Shown in pieces: positions 24,265-37,400 of a DNA stretch of 64,000 nt. Origin of the DNA: Ostrinia nubilalis (taxonomy: Eukaryota > Arthropoda > Insecta > Lepidoptera > Crambidae); the NCBI RefSeq assembly GCF_963855985.1, contig NC_087105.1, forward strand, positions 1,738,501-1,802,500. Direction: 5' to 3'. Numbering within the stretch: the first letter of the stretch is position 1; each line of letters opens with the position of its first letter. The notes under the pieces are model-generated. The model was not told the DNA's origin and did no database searches. It saw nothing but the letters and a program-made list of their open reading frames with translations. The position numbers and the translations under genes are program-made.

Positions 24265-27200
24265 CTGTAAAGAAAGGGTATGTGTTAATGAGGCATATAA
24301 TTAGATGAAAGGCCGGCGCATAATGGTGGTATGAGTATACGCACGTATATTAGGCTTGCATACTCGATAAAGGCAAGTGAGCAACAATAGGCGGGCAAAG
24401 TGCGCCCGCTGCGCGTAGGGATGTGCGCGAGCGGTCAATAAAGTATCGATATTTCGCAAGTCGCGTCGTGACGCAGCAATGCGATTGATGAGCTCAACGA
24501 TGAAGCATTCGATATCTCGAGCCGGCGGATCACGCGTGGTAACATTCCTCCATACGCGATGCTATCAGGTAACATTGTTTGATTTTGTTTGGAGATATAA
24601 TCGGGTGTTTTTTCGAATCGATACTTATCTAAAAGCGTCTTGATGCCGTTTTAATAGCGCAATGATTTGTTTCTGATTGCTCGGGGACGCGGCTCGCATA
24701 CGTTCCCAACTTATCCTATTTCGGATGTGATTGATGATTTACAAGTGCATCTTAAGTCAAATTCGAAAATAATGCCGACTGTGGCAGTGCCGCGGCCGCT
24801 AATAACGCTCTGTGATGGATTATTCGTTTGTAATTTTCAACTGATTTGCTTTGAGCATTGTACTTAGATGCGTCATTAGATACAGCGATCTACGTCACGT
24901 TACCGCGAAATTTCAGCATCACGATAAAATCCCAGGAGATAAGAAAGACTTCACGGAATTTAATCTCGGTAATCTTTTATGACAATTTCTTTGAAAGCAA
25001 AGAAACGAACAAACAAACTGCAACAATGTAGATTACAAAACTAAATTGGTAATCCAAAGTACCAGAGCAGCATAAACCCAAGGAGTCCCAGTGACAAGCA
25101 GTAGCGCCATTCGGTGCGCCGGCGCAGGCCGTTGACACAGCAGATAACCCGTGTTTGAAGAGGAACACTTGCCACCAGGCTCTTTTTGAGTAGGGGATAT
25201 AAAACTCTTATAGGTTGACGACAAATTTTGAGCAAATACGGAGCAGGATACTGGGGACCCTTTTGGAAAACATTGATAAAGTTTAAACAGTGAATTGGGT
25301 TTGGTGAATGAGTCCAATTGAAAAAGTCGTGCTAATAAGAAATGTGGAGTCAAATAAGATTAGTGTTATCCTTATGATATTGTCTGTTAACAGTAAATAA
25401 AAGCTTGTAATTAATTAAATACTTATTGCTTAAGTTCTCTTATTATCCCAATTAGATATTTATCTAATTCAGAAATAAGAAACCAATAGTTAAAAATTAT
25501 TTTTGGCAAGCATTAGTTACTTTTCTAGATCATAAATGGCTAATAACTCTAAATCACGATATCCATCTCAAAGATAGCTTTGATTTTAAGCTGTCACTCT
25601 AAAACCCGTCTCATAACTTTTCAATTCAGTAAGCTTAGCTGTCAAGCCACTGCATTCGGAACTGTGGCAGTTATCAGATACTAATGACTGCAGTCTGTTT
25701 GCCGACTACCGCTGCCAGCGACACTGTTTGAGGAGTTTAACACTCAAAAGGCTGTGACAATCCAAACACAGATGCGACGCGCGACGGGCGCAAACAGACC
25801 CCGGGCGCGTAACCAATCCGGGACGGGTCAATAATACCCACTGTTACCACAAAACCATCGGCTGTTTACATTTGATACTCTTAGGGCACATTACAGATAT
25901 TTGTCCAACACCAAGTTCAACGCTCTTGAGAAACAGCGCACTGCAAGGGCGTATTTTTGGACCAACACTTCAACATGTTAAAAAAGCATTCAAGATAAAA
26001 ATGACGTTGATATCACAAAGAGTCCTAATTGAGCGCAGGGAAATAAACGAGGCACAAAAGCCAGTGACGTAACCGCTGACACATTGCAAGCGAGCAATCT
26101 CCATTACCCTGCAGATATCCAAGTGTTGAATGCACCGTTCACAATAACGCATCGGCAAATACGCACAGACCTGTCAGTTGGCCACAACGGAGCCTCCGGC
26201 GAAGAAAAACACGACAATCTCCCATCCACGCATTACTTGAGGTCAAAATTGTCATAAAAAGCCAACTGAAATTAAGTGTAACAAGTAAAAACATATGGCT
26301 GCACACGACTACGAGTTTCTTATGAATATTTCACAAAAGATCATTCTGGAATTTTAATTGAATTGAAGTAAATTACTCGCGTGGCCGCTCAAAAGACTCA
26401 TTGAAACCCCGATTGGGGGGACTTTGAATACATTATTATTAAATACGAGTAATTTGCGTCTTGTAAAATTATAAGTTTTTTTCACGAAAGCACCGATATA
26501 AAATACCATTATTGCAGTTGAGTGTTGACAGGGCGTTATTAAAGGCCTCAACTTGGATATTTTGATGTTAAATTAATTCGAAAAATTGATCGGTGTTAAT
26601 AATGTGCCTCGTTTCGTCTGTGATCATCGATTTGTCACATAAGTTACTCGACAACTGGAGCGTCGGAGGCTCGGGGTTAAAGTTAAACATCTGCAGCAGC
26701 GCGCGCAGTGGCACCACATGTCATCTTTGGGACAAAAACGTCATATAATTTACGTATTTTCGACGCAAGTTTGCTTTGGGCCCGGATGTCGTCGGTTGTT
26801 TGGGCTCCTTATCTGGCGAAGGTTGGTTTAGGAGAGCATCAATGGCGCTTATCAGGCCAGCGCAGGTAATCTGACATCTTAGTTTATGGCGTCACCTCCT
26901 GCTACTGTTTTGACTCTCATTCCCTACTTGAATGCCAGGCATATTCCGGGAGATAGATAACACAGCGCTAGCGCACAAATTGGCTCCGTTTGTATCAATG
27001 ATGGACTTGAATTGAATCACAGAAAGTCTTTGATGCATGTCAAAACGGTCGAGTTGTAACAAATTTAATTCTTGGACAAAGTCAAACATCGAGCGCGTCG
27101 CCCACTGCCGCGATTCGTAATGCCTTAGATTTTATTTGTTAAAAATCGGTTAAGTATCCGTGTCGAACGGCGGCGGTGGGTGGCCGCCATGTTGCTTTTA

Positions 27201-27483
27201 TTATTTCACTTTTTGTCCGAGCTAGCCGCGGGAGGCGCACGGTACGATTCAGCTTTTTATGAGTGACAATATATATGTTTTTTTAATCCCTTATATTGTT
27301 ATTCCGAGAAATATTTCTCGTTTACCTGTGGTTAATTTTAGACAGCTCTTTAACTAATCAAATCGTAAATTATTTGGGCGCTCGAGAGCGAACTGTAAAG
27401 TGTTCACCATTTTATGGCATATTAAACTGATCTTGGAATTTTATTTATCTTTCGTGGAATGTAATAAACTGGGGGATACTTAC
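24265..27483 (-). other. hth intron between exons C and D
   Basis: 3,219 bp with no recognised repeat or gene. Two exact TGACAGCT sites (reverse strand) lie 48 bp apart at 25589 and 25637. Scattered GC-rich patches (24400-24540, 27080-27250) occur close to both exons. Confidence 0.9.
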
Positions 27484-27534
27484 TAATGAGTCGACCTCAG
27501 GGTCTGCTATGTAATAAGGTTTTTCTTGGCGAAT
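27484..27534 (-). CDS. hth: homothorax coding exon C (51-bp micro-exon, IRQEKPYYIADPEVDSL)
   Basis: This 51-bp exon lies between a TTTGTTTTCAG acceptor and a GTAAGT donor. Its 17 codons read IRQEKPYYIADPEVDSL, matching the HM-domain stretch between FSKQ and MVQAIQ in insect Hth (IRxxKPYYxADPEVDSL). Both borders are phase 0, so the exon could be skipped without changing frame, removing 17 residues of the Exd-binding region. It is too short to stand out as an open frame. Codons are A/T-ending, in contrast with exons A, B and E. The intron upstream is the largest in the window (25 kb). Confidence 0.95.
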
Positions 27535-28683
27535 CTGAAAACAAAGAGAGGTCGTTTTAGTATACATTGAAACGATTAGATGGTTAAATAAATGTTACGA
27601 GCAATTAGTAGGAGGCATAGTGTTTTGAATATAATGACGAGAGTAGCGGCCGGATTAATGACGGTTGAAACATTCTGGTGTTAAAAAAATACAATTTATT
27701 TGATCCTTATCCCGCTGGGATAAGATACAAAACTGTGTGCATTATTTGGCACCTGACTGTACGCGTTAATAAAATGCTCGCTCGGTTGGTTGCGCGCGCG
27801 CTGTCACAGACTATCCATCGCAGACTCGCTTTTTGCGAACGATTTCGTTAATGTTCAATTAACTGCTCATAACACCTTATTTAAATGCATGAAAAATAAC
27901 ATTCATTTGTATTTACAGAAATAATTAAAGCAATATTTCTGTTTATGTTTCGTTACTTTCCCTTTTTTCACAAGGATTAATTATAATTAACACACCGATA
28001 TCCTCATTACAATAAATTAGCATAGTTATAAAGTTTTCGTACGTGTTATAAATTATAGTCAGCACAATGTGACGCTCTACATTTATGTTGACAGCAAAGT
28101 TTCCATTATGAACAAAAATAGGCATAATATCAGCATAAATAATCGGTATCTTATCCATAAAATCTTTTAAACCATTTGTAGCTTCTGTTCGTTACTCTTT
28201 GGCCTGACTTGAGAAACGATTTTTTTCGACATTTAAACTTAACTTGACCGGAAATGCGATAGTATCATGCGTACTACCCGCTGGGTTCGGATTTTTTATT
28301 TTTACAACCGGTATATTGACACTAGAAGCATTCATTACTTAGTTTCAGCTTGTTCCATTTTAGATATTGTTAATTACGTGTATCTGACAGTGGGATCGCT
28401 GTAGAAATATGAGCGCAGAACAATGTAGAGTCGGGTGTACGATGATGGATCCGCTAGATGCGAGGCAGATTAGTGTAGGTAGTGACTTTGGAACGCTTTA
28501 TGCAAATGGACCTTCTGTTACAGTTACTTATCTTTTTGATTTGACCTCTATTGGTTCACGTGTTGTATAGTTAACCATTTCAGATGATGCAATCAGAGCT
28601 TGGGGGATTAATAATCTGAGATAACTGACGAATATAAATGAAAATAGAGCAATATTTGTAGAGTATACAGTATTGACCAACTT

Positions 28684-28803
28684 CATTATCATAATTTCAG
28701 CCAAAGGACGTCCACTGCTGAACATAGGCCTCCCCCAAAGTTTTCTACGTTGATCGGTTAGTAACGGCCTGCGTCCAGCGCCTTTCTGCTACCTTTATGA
28801 TGA
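28684..28803 (-). mobile_element. Short 5'-truncated RTE LINE end
   Basis: Minus-strand copy of the same RTE 3' end as at 7108-7233 (AGCAGTGGACGTCC core), with the tail at the low coordinate (ATTATGATAATG-like). It is flanked by an 11-bp near-perfect duplication (TTGACCAACTT at 28673-28683, TTGGCCAACTT at 28804-28814). Confidence 0.85.
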
Positions 28804-29034
28804 TTGGCCAACTTAAAAAGCTTTGAACTATTGACTGAATTTCAATGCAGTTCAAGGCATTTTTTTTAAATTTATATTTGTAAACTCCGGCAGGTCAGTA
28901 TTATGATAACTAATTACTGAGCAGTCAGACGCTGAATGCTCGTTGCTGCTCATTTAATCCGGCCACTATCAAAGATGTAGAAAAAAGGTCGTAAAAATCT
29001 TTTAGATGAGATAAAAATCTAACGCCGTCCATCA

Positions 29035-29330
29035 AGAGACGACGCGTTAGGCTGTGCGCAGACGCAGGTCGTCCACAGACAACGGCAGGTCGAGCTTAAT
29101 ACTGTAGCCCCTTGTGTTATTTTAATAGGAACCATTTTGCGAAAAAAAATGTATAGTCTGCCGTCTCTACATAAATACACATCTATAAGCAAGTCGCGTA
29201 CAAATAACGGCACGTCAAGCTAAATAAGCTATGACTTCTTAAGTAGTTGTATTAGGAGTATTTAGGAGACATTTTGCTACAAAAATGTATGTCTGATGAC
29301 TGCCGTCTAGATACTACGCATCTTTAGGCA
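29035..29330. repeat. Interspersed repeat with a diverged adjacent duplicate
   Basis: 29085-29200 resembles 13375-13440. A second, diverged copy follows at 29213-29330 (shared CACGTCAAGCT, ATTTTGC..AAAAATGTAT, TGCCGTCT, GCATCT..AAGCAAG-like blocks). Confidence 0.5.
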
Positions 29331-29368
29331 AGATTAGATGCTCTGTAAAAATATTTTGGCTCTGTCAC

Positions 29369-29490
29369 TAAGGCTGGGTTGCACCATTTTACTTTAACTT
29401 TATCAAACATCTGTCTGTCAAACTCCATACAAAAAACACTGATTAGGGTTATACTTACGGTTAAAGTTATGTGGTGCAACTCAGCCTTAG
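29369..29490. mobile_element. PIF/Harbinger-like MITE, copy 1
   Basis: About 120 bp with ends GGCTGGGTTGCACCA and TGGTGCAACTCAGCC, flanked by TAA and TTA. Three-base TWA duplications fit PIF/Harbinger-type MITEs. The centre contains the CTGTCAAACTCCATACAAAA block shared by all four copies in the window. Confidence 0.8.
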
Positions 29491-29806
29491 ATTTATTAAA
29501 GTTTGAATCTTAAGTGAAAGATAATATGAAATTCATAATGTGAATGTAAGCTTGATTAAAAATAATAATACGGTTGTCGTCAAGTAATTGATTTTAAAAT
29601 CAAATTTCAAAGTACATATCAGTAATTATAATTATCGTGTTTAATGTCTTACAAGATGCTCGGTCAAGCGAGACTTGATATTTTTAATTAGGTTAAAATT
29701 ATACCAATTCATGATCCATAGAGAAATGTCAACTTAAAATTACATTTTTTATACTGTGTAGCAAATCATTTAAAGAAAATAGATAGCTAAAGTTCAGCGA
29801 AAACTT

Positions 29807-29930
29807 TAAGGCTGGGTTGCACCATCTTACTTTAACATTGACAAACGTCAAAAACCTGTCAAACTCCATACAAAAAACACCGGTTATCGTTAAAGTTACG
29901 GTCAAAGTTAGGTGGTGCAACTCAGCCTAA
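29807..29930. mobile_element. PIF/Harbinger-like MITE, copy 2
   Basis: Same family as 29369-29490, flanked by TAA on both sides. The two copies lie 0.3 kb apart in the same orientation. Confidence 0.82.
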
Positions 29931-30823
29931 GGAGGCAACTTTAGCTACTGTCAAAGTTGCCTCGTCTGCGGATGACCTAATCTTCTTTCTGCAGTCAGTT
30001 AGAGATGAGTTATGACTGCAGCGAGTGCAAACAAATTAATTTGACAAAAACAAGCCCGCTATTAAGAGACAATGGCTAGTGGCGCGAATTACTGCTTGGG
30101 AGTACAAAAAGAACACACATTTGGCGCCAAAACTTTTGTTCTTTTCTTTCCGATTAAAATGGCGGTGGCATTTATTTTTTTTAAAACGTCTAATGGCATT
30201 TAGTTTAATGAGAATTTAAAATGTATAGTCTATAATTATTTCGATCACGAATATCGATGATAAAATTACTAATTATAACACATACCGTTTACATTATTTT
30301 AAATATCGAAATGAAAATACCGCCGTCGGCGTTCGCTATCTGTATCTTAACGGTTTTTTATGTCATACTTTACGTTATTAGATACATTTATTTTTCCCCA
30401 GTGTAAGGTCATCAGCTGATTTCGTTAAATACCATCGCTGCCGTACATCAGTAAGAAAACGTTTTTAATGCACTGCAATATTAAGAATCTTCACGCTAAT
30501 AACAACTTTATTGGGTTATAATAAAACTTAAATTAGTCCTTCACGGTATGAATGCATTAAAATGTATGGATTCGATTAATATCTCGAAGCCATAAATGTC
30601 CTAAGACGTTGATTAAAGAATAATTGACGTTTAGGTAAAAGAGCAGTTTTAGAGCAGGATAGAAAACTTTCGTTTTAATTTCTAATTTATTCATAGGCAG
30701 TTTAAGAGATACCGTGCAATGATGCAAATCTAATGTTGCGGATTGAATTAAATCTGTCATTCGTCAACCTGTCAAGGTGACACATAGTTTTGTCACAAGT
30801 GGAGTTACTACGCTTTAAAGTAA

Positions 30824-31076
30824 GGATTCCGTCAACTGGGACCGCAATTAACTGGGACCGCGGTCCCAGTCGCCGGATGCGTAAAAATTAAATAATTTTC
30901 TTCCGGCGACTTGAACCACTCATGGATTTTAGTACTGTACCGATTTTGGATTGAATAATATTTTCTTTAAAGTTATCTGAGTGGTCCCAGTTGCCGGAAG
31001 AAAATTATTATTTTTTTATGGATCCGGCGACTGGGACCGCGGGCCTAGTTAATTGCGGTCCCATTCGCCGGAAGCC
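30824..31076. mobile_element. Fold-back element of ~250 bp with nested palindromes
   Basis: The two halves are inverted copies (left CAACTGGGACCGCAATTAAC, right complement GAATGGGACCGCAATTAAC, continuing to TTTTCTTCCGGC). Each arm itself contains CTGGGACCGCGGTCCCAG or a one-off version. At 30852-30869 it is a perfect 18-bp palindrome. It has no coding capacity. Confidence 0.8.
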
Positions 31077-31084
31077 TCTTTAAA

Positions 31085-31207
31085 GGAGTATGGGAGCGTC
31101 ACGGGAGGGAGTTTTTGTGACGGTCAAACGTCAGTGAGACTTCAGATTTGCATGCTCGGTCATGTCATAATATGTCAATGTTACCCCTCCCGTGCCGATC
31201 CCATACC
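31085..31207. mobile_element. Small MITE with GTATGGGA ends
   Basis: Ends GTATGGGAGCGTCACGGGAG and complement of CTCCCGTGCCGATCCCATAC (about 20 of 22 bases match in inverted orientation). It is 123 bp and non-coding. Confidence 0.65.
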
Positions 31208-31229
31208 TCAGGCACTGACTGAGTTAAGT

Positions 31230-31501
31230 TATACAGGGTGTTAGGTAAATGGGTATATGAGCCGACACTAGCCCATGTTAACATGGTCATATAAATGGTA
31301 TGGTGAAGTCAGAAATTTGATATCATCATTTTATTTTTTTTTATTTTCATACAAAATAAATTTTATAAAATCCGATTTGTATGAAAATTAAAATAATTAA
31401 AATGAAGATATTAATTTTCTGACTTCACCATACCATTTATATGACCATGTTAACATGGGCTAGTGTCGGCTCATATACCCATTTACCTAACACCCTGTAT
31501 A
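31230..31501. mobile_element. Palindromic MITE with ~90-bp arms and TA flanks
   Basis: Starts TATACAGGGTGTTAGGTAAA and ends in the exact complement. The arms match perfectly or nearly so for about 90 bp through the TGGTGAAGTCAGAAA region, around an AT-rich loop. TA at both ends suits a Tc1/mariner-type target, but no transposase is present. Confidence 0.82.
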
Positions 31502-31813
31502 CCTATAATAATACAGATAAGTCACAGCTACGAAATTAGCTAGCAAAAAACCAGAAGCAACGAAACCATTGCATTTTGAATAACGTAAATCCTCGTTACA
31601 AAAAACCCAACTCCAAATATGGGAACAAACTTCGTCTATTCCAACTTCGTGTATAAATCATGTCGGAGTTCCAATTTTACTAATGTTTTGGCTAGCGACT
31701 TGTACAAAGTTGTTGTATTAGTGGCCCACTGGGCGAGGTTATAAAAACACCGGTCAAAATAATGATTGTGACTGCCTACACGGTGTACAGGGCCAATAAG
31801 GCTGAGCACAGAC

Positions 31814-32060
31814 GAGTCTTCCAGTGACTTGGCCCATTTTTAGCTTGACCCACAACGGGCCAAGTCGCAGGATTAGGTAAATTATTAAGTATTTTTTTGT
31901 TCCAGTAAGGGCCCACCTTCAATGTTTTATTAAATTAAACACCAAATCAACAAAAATCTACTTCAGAATCTTAGAGTGGGCCCGGTTGCTCGAACAAAAC
32001 ATATTTCAAAATTAACTACTAGCAACCAAGCTAAAAGTGGGCCAAGTCACTGGAAGACTC
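31814..32060. mobile_element. MITE with GAGTCTTCCAGTGACTTGG ends and CACAGAC duplication
   Basis: Inverted ends of about 33 bp (GAGTCTTCCAGTGACTTGG and complement), flanked by CACAGAC at 31807-31813 and 32061-32067, 7 or 8 bp depending on how the adjoining G is assigned. An 8-bp duplication would fit hAT. The centre shares CACCAAATCAACAAAAATCT with 51736-51907. Confidence 0.75.
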
Positions 32061-32491
32061 CACAGACGGTCGAAAAACCAAAACCAATATATAATATAAA
32101 TACACCAAGTACAAAATAACGTAATGTTGTCAAATAAAACATTTTTTAATTTTTACTTTACTTTACTAATGCATAGAGTACACAACTCAGTGCTCACTCA
32201 ATAAATGATTTATTAATGACTTTTTTTTTCAATTTTGATTATAATTGCTATTTACGGACGTCAAAAATAATTACCCGCTGCATCGTAATAAATTATCACT
32301 TTTACTGACAGCCTTTTATTACAGCTTTGAGATCTGTCATGTCATACGTCAGGAAGGTTTATGTCAATGAAATCAGGTTTACGTAAACAATAAACTGTTT
32401 TTGAGTAAGATTGGTTTTAAAGTTGCGAGTTAAAATTTAACATGACGTTTAAAAGATATTAATGACATAGTATCAAGGGCGTGTGAAACTT

Positions 32492-32615
32492 TAAGGCTTG
32501 AGTTGCACCACCTTACTTTAACTTTGAGAAACTCTGAAATCTGTCAAACTACATACAGAAAATACCGGTTATTGTTAAAGTTACGATTAAAGTAAGATGG
32601 TGGAACTCAGCCTAA
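32492..32615. mobile_element. PIF/Harbinger-like MITE, copy 3
   Basis: Same family, more diverged at one end (GGCTTGAGTTGCACCA, TGGTGGAACTCAGCC), flanked by TAA on both sides. Confidence 0.8.
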
Positions 32616-35600
32616 GAAGTTCTTCTGGATCATGGCCTTCTTTATGAGAATTATTGGTTTTATTGACTATATTGGATTTTAATTAAGTTAATGCCTACTT
32701 CAAAATAAACGAATGCCGTTAAGACATGCAGTAGTCTGTGTAGAGCCTAATGACAGCCTACACTGGCACATAAAAATGGAATCGGAGGGCGCTGGAGTCC
32801 ATCCCGCCCACTTCGTAATGGGCATTACACCGGCGATCATTTGATGCAACGATTGTTTTGTATCGGCGGTGTAACTTGATGCACAGTGGGCAGGACACTT
32901 TACTTTATGGGCCTAATTTTGTTCTTTTCTGAGAACCTTATGCTACTATTTTTTTCTCTAGTAAAATACAAATAGGAAAGTATTTTTTAAATTCATTAAC
33001 GGTAGAATTTCACTTTCAAAAAATATAAAATTAACAAACTGCTACTGTACAATCGCGATAGACAGCTACTTCTTTTACGACCAAAATATAATTATTTAAA
33101 TGTCTACGATTGTTATCGTTTCTAACAAGGCGTTGTGATTTCGTTTTTTCTGGCAATTATGTTAAAGCGTGGGCTATGAATAAATTTCGTATTAGCGGGT
33201 CAACGATCGGATGTTTATTCTGAGGTAATGAGTTGAGGGATTGGATGGTCTGAGCTTGCCACCCTCGTGGAGACTGACCAATCCTGTCGTGGACAGCAGC
33301 CACGCCGAAGCCGCCGCCCCTTCGCCCTGAAGCACGGAAGTCCCTCATTTGGGGGGGCACCGACCCGTGGAGCCCCCACTTTTAGACACCACGAATTAAA
33401 TGCTAATAAGATATGCGATCGGCCGACATCAGCCGCCTGGAAACTACCAATTCTTGTAAGGTTCTCAAGCCTTCAATGGCGCTGCATGATAAAACGCCAA
33501 TTCAAAGCGAGTTACGAGCGCACGCTCCGCTGGCAACTTTATTTAGGCACATTATCACTCTATATTTGAAAACATCGCTCTGTTCCCGTTCTGCGGATCA
33601 TAAATATTTCACAGTAAATTACCGAGCAATTAATTCAGTATGCCTTTGGCACGCTTAATGCCGCCATAACGTTCGACAGCGCGACAAAAACCGCGGCCCG
33701 AAGTTAGGTGTCGATGCGGACTCAAACTTAATATGAATCCCAGTTATGGCATCCAGTTTTTGCGGCGATGGCCCGTTACTGCACTATCAATTCAACCCAA
33801 AGGGCTCGGATAAAAGAGTTTTTATTTCCGTAAGTCCTGAATGTCTCGTAAAAATAAACAAACCGTGCAGTATAACTTTTGACTCGTCCCAAAAATCTTT
33901 GTCCAACGACAATCGTCGTTTTCTCTATTCACAGCGTTTACCTGAGCCTTTATTGTTCGCCCATTGTGCACTTTCAGGCGAAATACTGTATTGTTTGTGT
34001 AATTGAATAAATGCCTTCATGTAGGGCTTTTGTCGTCCCCTGCCGTGTGGAGACGATGACGCCACAAACTGATTCCCGATCAGCAGATAAGCGATCGATT
34101 GACTGGGCCCTGTCTGCGGGGACTATGTCCCGGACTGTGAACTTAATATTGTTTGTAACCTTAAATCTGGCGTCGAAAAAAGCTACGAAACTCATCATTA
34201 CCGAGGTCCCATGACGACCAAATTATGTTCACGCGCATGGACGGATATTAAACCCTATTAGCCACAAATTAAAGCGCATAATAAAATAACTCCCTAAACG
34301 GCGGTTATTACTACAAGTAGCGGACAAGCGACGGCCTCAAAATCGCTACCAAACGTGGTACCCTGTAATTTGTAATAAAAAATCTATTTATAAGATAAAA
34401 TAAAGCACCGAGAGGCTACCTAAGATGCAGGCCGATCGATCTCGTCAGAGTTTTAATAAATCAACCTTTTCGAGCCATTTTGACGCTTGTCAAACTTAAA
34501 CATATGATTTAGAATCGCACGCGCGCCGCAATAGCCTTTAATGGTAAATTATTCTATAATGCGGGGAGATCGAGTTTTGTAATTTAGTTAAGTCGCCTCC
34601 TATTTAATAACTTTTTATGCGCGCGGTCGAGCGCAGGTGATTTTTTTTTTCGAGTTTTTAAACCTAAAGCTGGCCGGTGGAGTCGCTACTGAAGTAGTTC
34701 GAATTTTAAAATTATAGTGTATTAATACGGTGCATTCCTCTTACGAAATTTTTATTTATAGCGGACGCGTGCGCGTCTTAGCGGGCGAACGGGCGGGCAG
34801 GCGACCTAATCACCTGTTTGACACACGGCGTGCGAATATTATTCCCTCTCAGTTTACTGCCTCCCATAAAGCGACGTAATGAACAAATGTCTTTATGGTA
34901 TACTTGTAAACGTCAAATATCAGTCATTTCTCATTGAGCCCACAAAAAATGCCATAAATATTCTTAACAAAATGGCTCCTACTGAATATTGTGGCCATAA
35001 ACGAAGGTCTATAAAATGAGGTTTGGTTGTTTAACTTTTGTTTGGGCTCTATGCTGGAATTAAAAGAACTTGGACGTGAGACGGACCTTTGTTTGCACTG
35101 TTCGACTCGTCCCCGCCATAAATATTATGTAAATGATCGAAAATTATTCATAACTAACAGGAATTTGTAAACGTTACTCTGTTTATTTTTGTGCCCCCGA
35201 ATATGCAAACTACGCGTTGCCCGCCCGCGTCTGTTGCGTTACTAAACAAAACGCGCTTAAATTAAAACGTCTCTATTTTCAGACAAATGCGAGTCGAAAA
35301 CTAAAGCCGAACGTTTATAATCTGAGCCAAATATTTCTAAATGACGCTTCAGTTTTGGCTAGCAGGGCATCATCCCCATTAGAGGGAGACGGCGCACACG
35401 CGCGGGAGAGAGAGCGAACAAATGAAAGGAGCGTTTTTCGTGCGTTTTTTGTCCCGAAATCCGTGCCTTCAAAAATTTTATTTTAATACAAGAAAAGTAT
35501 TCAAAAGATACGAGGGCAGGTAGACGTCGGCCGGCCCGGGGTATTTGCTTAGTTTCTTTTTTATAACACAAAGAATTCCAGTTGATTTATGGCCGTGGTG

Positions 35601-36350
35601 TGTGACGATTTGTGACCTGTAATTTCTGATGTGAGTTTTGTCACTAACCGGCGTCCATGTTTGATTTATTAATCCACGAAACTGAGAGGCGTGATTCGTT
35701 CTGACAGATGTCAGTGTCATTATTGTCTCAGAGGTATGATTGGTGTCATTTTTTGGTTTGTTGGTTGTTAAGTTTTTGTGCTGGAGTTTTGGCATTTCGC
35801 ACCACTGTTTTAATGAGTTGTAACTCCTTGAGTGGAGGATAGTTGCCTACTTAACCGGTCCCTGGCGGGTCGTTTGGGGGCGGAAGGTCAGTTTTTCGGG
35901 CATTAACGCGATCAGAGGGCTGAGGGAGTTAGAGGGCAATAAAGGTGCTGTAATGACTCACTCCGGAGCAGTCGGCTAAACGCTGTCCCGCCGTAACGAC
36001 CGTTATACGTGCTGTAAATCCGTTCTGAATTTGTATTATGTATTTTATTCGTCATTTGGAGATTTGCTTCAGTTTACTTGGATAAGCCCGCAAGTTCCTA
36101 GTTCTGACAATACATATTGACTGCACAGTGCACATTCATTAATTCCTGGGAAACTAAGTTTTATGACTGAAATAAACTACTAGGGACGGGGTAAATATCT
36201 GGTGTAAAACTTTATATCTGTCGACGTCTGTCATGACGTCTTGACTGGTGCTCTCCTAAGCAAAATCCTACTGTTTCAGAAAACAAACTGGAAACCTATT
36301 TGATTCCATCTAGAAATTGAACACATAACCTTTGAGTCGAGAGAGACTTA

Positions 36351-36496
36351 CGCCCGTATTCACAAACATTACTATGAGGTCTCACAGTGCGCATGGACGC
36401 ACAGGGTGACACACGAACCAACCACAAAGCTCTATTTAACGCTGTGCGTTCAATTTGCTACTTCACTTAAGCAAGCATCGTTTGTAAATACGGGCG
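36351..36496. mobile_element. 146-bp MITE with CGCCCGTATTYACAAAC ends
   Basis: Inverted ends CGCCCGTATTCACAAAC and GTTTGTAAATACGGGCG (one mismatch in 17). Non-coding, and no clear flanking duplication. Confidence 0.75.
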
Positions 36497-36951
36497 AAAA
36501 TCATCAAAATCAAATACTTATTTATTCAGTACTTTCCTAGGCCCTATCCAGTGCACTTGTACTACATGATTAGTATAAAGCTTTTCGTCTCTAAATTTTT
36601 AAATATGAATCATTATTCATAAGAACAAACTTCTAATCAAAAATCATATCTCATTAATAACATTAGTAACAGATAATTAATTATGTTGATTGATCTGCCA
36701 ATATTTAAATTCGTCATACGTGTTTTTAATACATACAAGTATTATAAAACCAATTAATGGGCATATATGAAGCTAATTAGTGAAATATGAATAAATCAAT
36801 TAGTTTATTAATATTCTAGTTATTAATTATTTGATTATCAACCCTAATCAAGTCATAAAGTCATCTGAGATGACGTTTGTCAATATTTAACTGGTAATAA
36901 GTGATTATGAGTCGATTGGTTAATTAAAAATCGAGTTAAATGCTCATGCTA

Positions 36952-37034
36952 AATCTCAGCCATAGGACGTCCACTGCTGAACATAGGCCTTCCCGAATGC
37001 TTTCCATGTAACATGATGTCGTCGGTCCACCTTG
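36952..37034 (-). mobile_element. RTE LINE 3' fragment with internal deletion
   Basis: Another minus-strand copy of the RTE 3' end (AGCAGTGGACGTCC core). Compared with the 6792-7233 copy it lacks about 50 bp between the GGTGGACCGACGACATC part and the CATGGAAAGC part. Confidence 0.75.
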
Positions 37035-37400
37035 TGGGAAATTGTTAAATTGGTGCCCTTTGTCAATATGTATAGTGAAAGCGTGGATGTATATTATACA
37101 AGGTATCTATGGAAGTATGAATCGTCACATCCACTCGTCAAGATTAAAAGTAGTACAACCTACATTTTTAATATTTTTGTGTAATCGGATAACTAATTCA
37201 GTCTTTAAGGGTGGATTCGACCAAACAAGAGTAAATATTAATCTCAAAATAAGTCATCAGTTTTGACATATTTCCCATACTGAAACTGTCAATGTGCCAG
37301 TTATACCAGGAGTTATTCTCGGATAAAAGTTTGGTCAAATCGGGCCTAAATCTGAAAACTAATGCTCTATTTCACAAGCGGGAAATCAAACATAAAGTTT

